A DNA stretch of 7,311 nt from positions 1-7,311 of the forward strand of contig JADDQT010000096.1 of assembly GCA_016781225.1 (NCBI GenBank), written 5' to 3'. The position numbers were made by a program, and so were the translations under genes. The number at the start of each line of letters is the position of its first letter. Position 1 is the stretch's first letter. The notes below the pieces were generated by a model, which saw only the letters and a list, made by a program, of their open reading frames with translations, was not told where the DNA came from and ran no database searches. Origin of the DNA: Actinomycetota bacterium (GTDB lineage: Bacteria > Actinomycetota > Acidimicrobiia > Acidimicrobiales > GCA-2861595). This document shows, piece after piece, positions 6,804 through 7,311 of this stretch.

Positions 6804-7306
6804 TGAGGATTCTGATCGCCGGGGTGGGGAACCTGCTTAGGGCAGACGACGGGTTCGGGGTCCAGGTTGCCCGTCGGCTTCAAGAGGTCACCCTTCCCGA
6901 AGGGGTGAAGGTCGTGGAGACCGGCATCGCTGGCATCGTCCTCGTGAACGAGTTGCAGGAGGGATGGGACGCCCTGGTGATCGTGGACACCGTCGACCTC
7001 GACCGCCCCCCGGGCCACGTGGTCCTCATCGAGCCCGATGTCGTCGACGTGCACGAGCTCAGCTGGTCCGAACGCCACGACCTGCTGGCCGACATGCACC
7101 TCACCACGCCGGATCGAGCCCTGATGCTCGCCAAGGCCCTTGGGGTGCTCCCCGCCCGGGTGCTCGAGGTCGGCTGCATACCCGAGGACCCACACGCCGT
7201 CGGCGAGACCCTGTCCGGGCCGGTGCTGGCCGCCGTCGACGTGGCCGTGGCCGAGATCATCCGCCACGTGCGCGAGCTGACCGCCGAGGACGTGGCGGCC
7301 ACTTGA
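6803..7306 (+). CDS. Peptidase M52 nickel-hydrogenase maturation protease (HupD/HyaD/HycI type)
   Basis: The 167-residue endopeptidase is expected to remove the C-terminal peptide of HhyL (after His606) once nickel is in place. All family hallmarks are present: GVGNLLRADDGFGVQV (7-22), with D16 matching the Ni-sensing Glu/Asp of HybD; VIVDTVD (59-65), with D62; and MHLTTPDRAL (98-107), with H99. The full length is typical. The start was set at ATG 6803-6805, which overlaps the preceding TGA (TGATG), rather than the longer in-frame extension to 6713, because the first beta strand ILIAGVGN begins right after this Met. GGGAG about 9-10 bases upstream supports it. A second, degenerate member of the same family lies earlier in the operon at 5137-5646. 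It is cytoplasmic and is the last gene in the window. Confidence 0.95.
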   Translation: MRILIAGVGNLLRADDGFGVQVARRLQEVTLPEGVKVVETGIAGIVLVNELQEGWDALVIVDTVDLDRPPGHVVLIEPDVVDVHELSWSERHDLLADMHLTTPDRALMLAKALGVLPARVLEVGCIPEDPHAVGETLSGPVLAAVDVAVAEIIRHVRELTAEDVAAT

Positions 7307-7311
7307 GCCAG

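Overview
The window is strongly GC-rich, with G or C at most third codon positions, and carries GTG starts, 4-base gene overlaps and a divergent intergenic region. The gene content fits a soil-type actinobacterium, possibly outside Streptomyces and Mycobacterium. That assignment is inference from gene content and base composition; no rRNA or tRNA is present. The core is a group 1h (actinobacterial-type, high-affinity) [NiFe] hydrogenase, hhyS and hhyL. In other bacteria this group oxidises hydrogen at atmospheric concentration to feed the respiratory chain during starvation.

Left arm (1-1645, minus strand, reading away from the hydrogenase): three genes in one tight operon. First comes a 133-residue winged-helix-like protein with a Cys/His-rich tail (1645-1244). 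After 15 bases comes a PadR-family regulator (1228-749) ending in five pentapeptide repeats. Overlapping it by 4 bases is a CooC/MinD-type ATPase with a CxC motif (752 to beyond base 1). The ATPase is a GTG-start gene that runs off the window and is almost complete.

Divergent spacer (1646-1846): about 200 bases with several inverted repeats and a local A/T-rich patch. It must hold the promoters for both arms.

Right arm (1847-7306, plus strand): hhyS; hhyL; a degenerate M52-protease-like protein; a protein with a NifU C-terminal Fe-S scaffold domain; an unrecognised 167-residue protein; and a canonical M52 hydrogenase maturation protease. The four accessory genes are separated by a 4-base overlap, an 18-base gap and a 1-base overlap, so they are probably co-transcribed with hhySL.

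Working picture (inference): the right arm makes the cytoplasmic hydrogenase, supplies Fe-S clusters through the NifU-like protein and trims HhyL with the canonical protease. The pseudo-protease and the 167-residue protein are candidate 1h-specific assembly factors. The left arm looks like a sensing, regulation and metal-delivery module. The least understood parts are the Cys/His-tailed winged-helix protein, the pseudo-protease, the 167-residue orphan and the CooC-like ATPase next to a hydrogenase rather than a CO dehydrogenase. No hypABCDEF genes, mobile elements, CRISPR arrays or RNA genes were seen.
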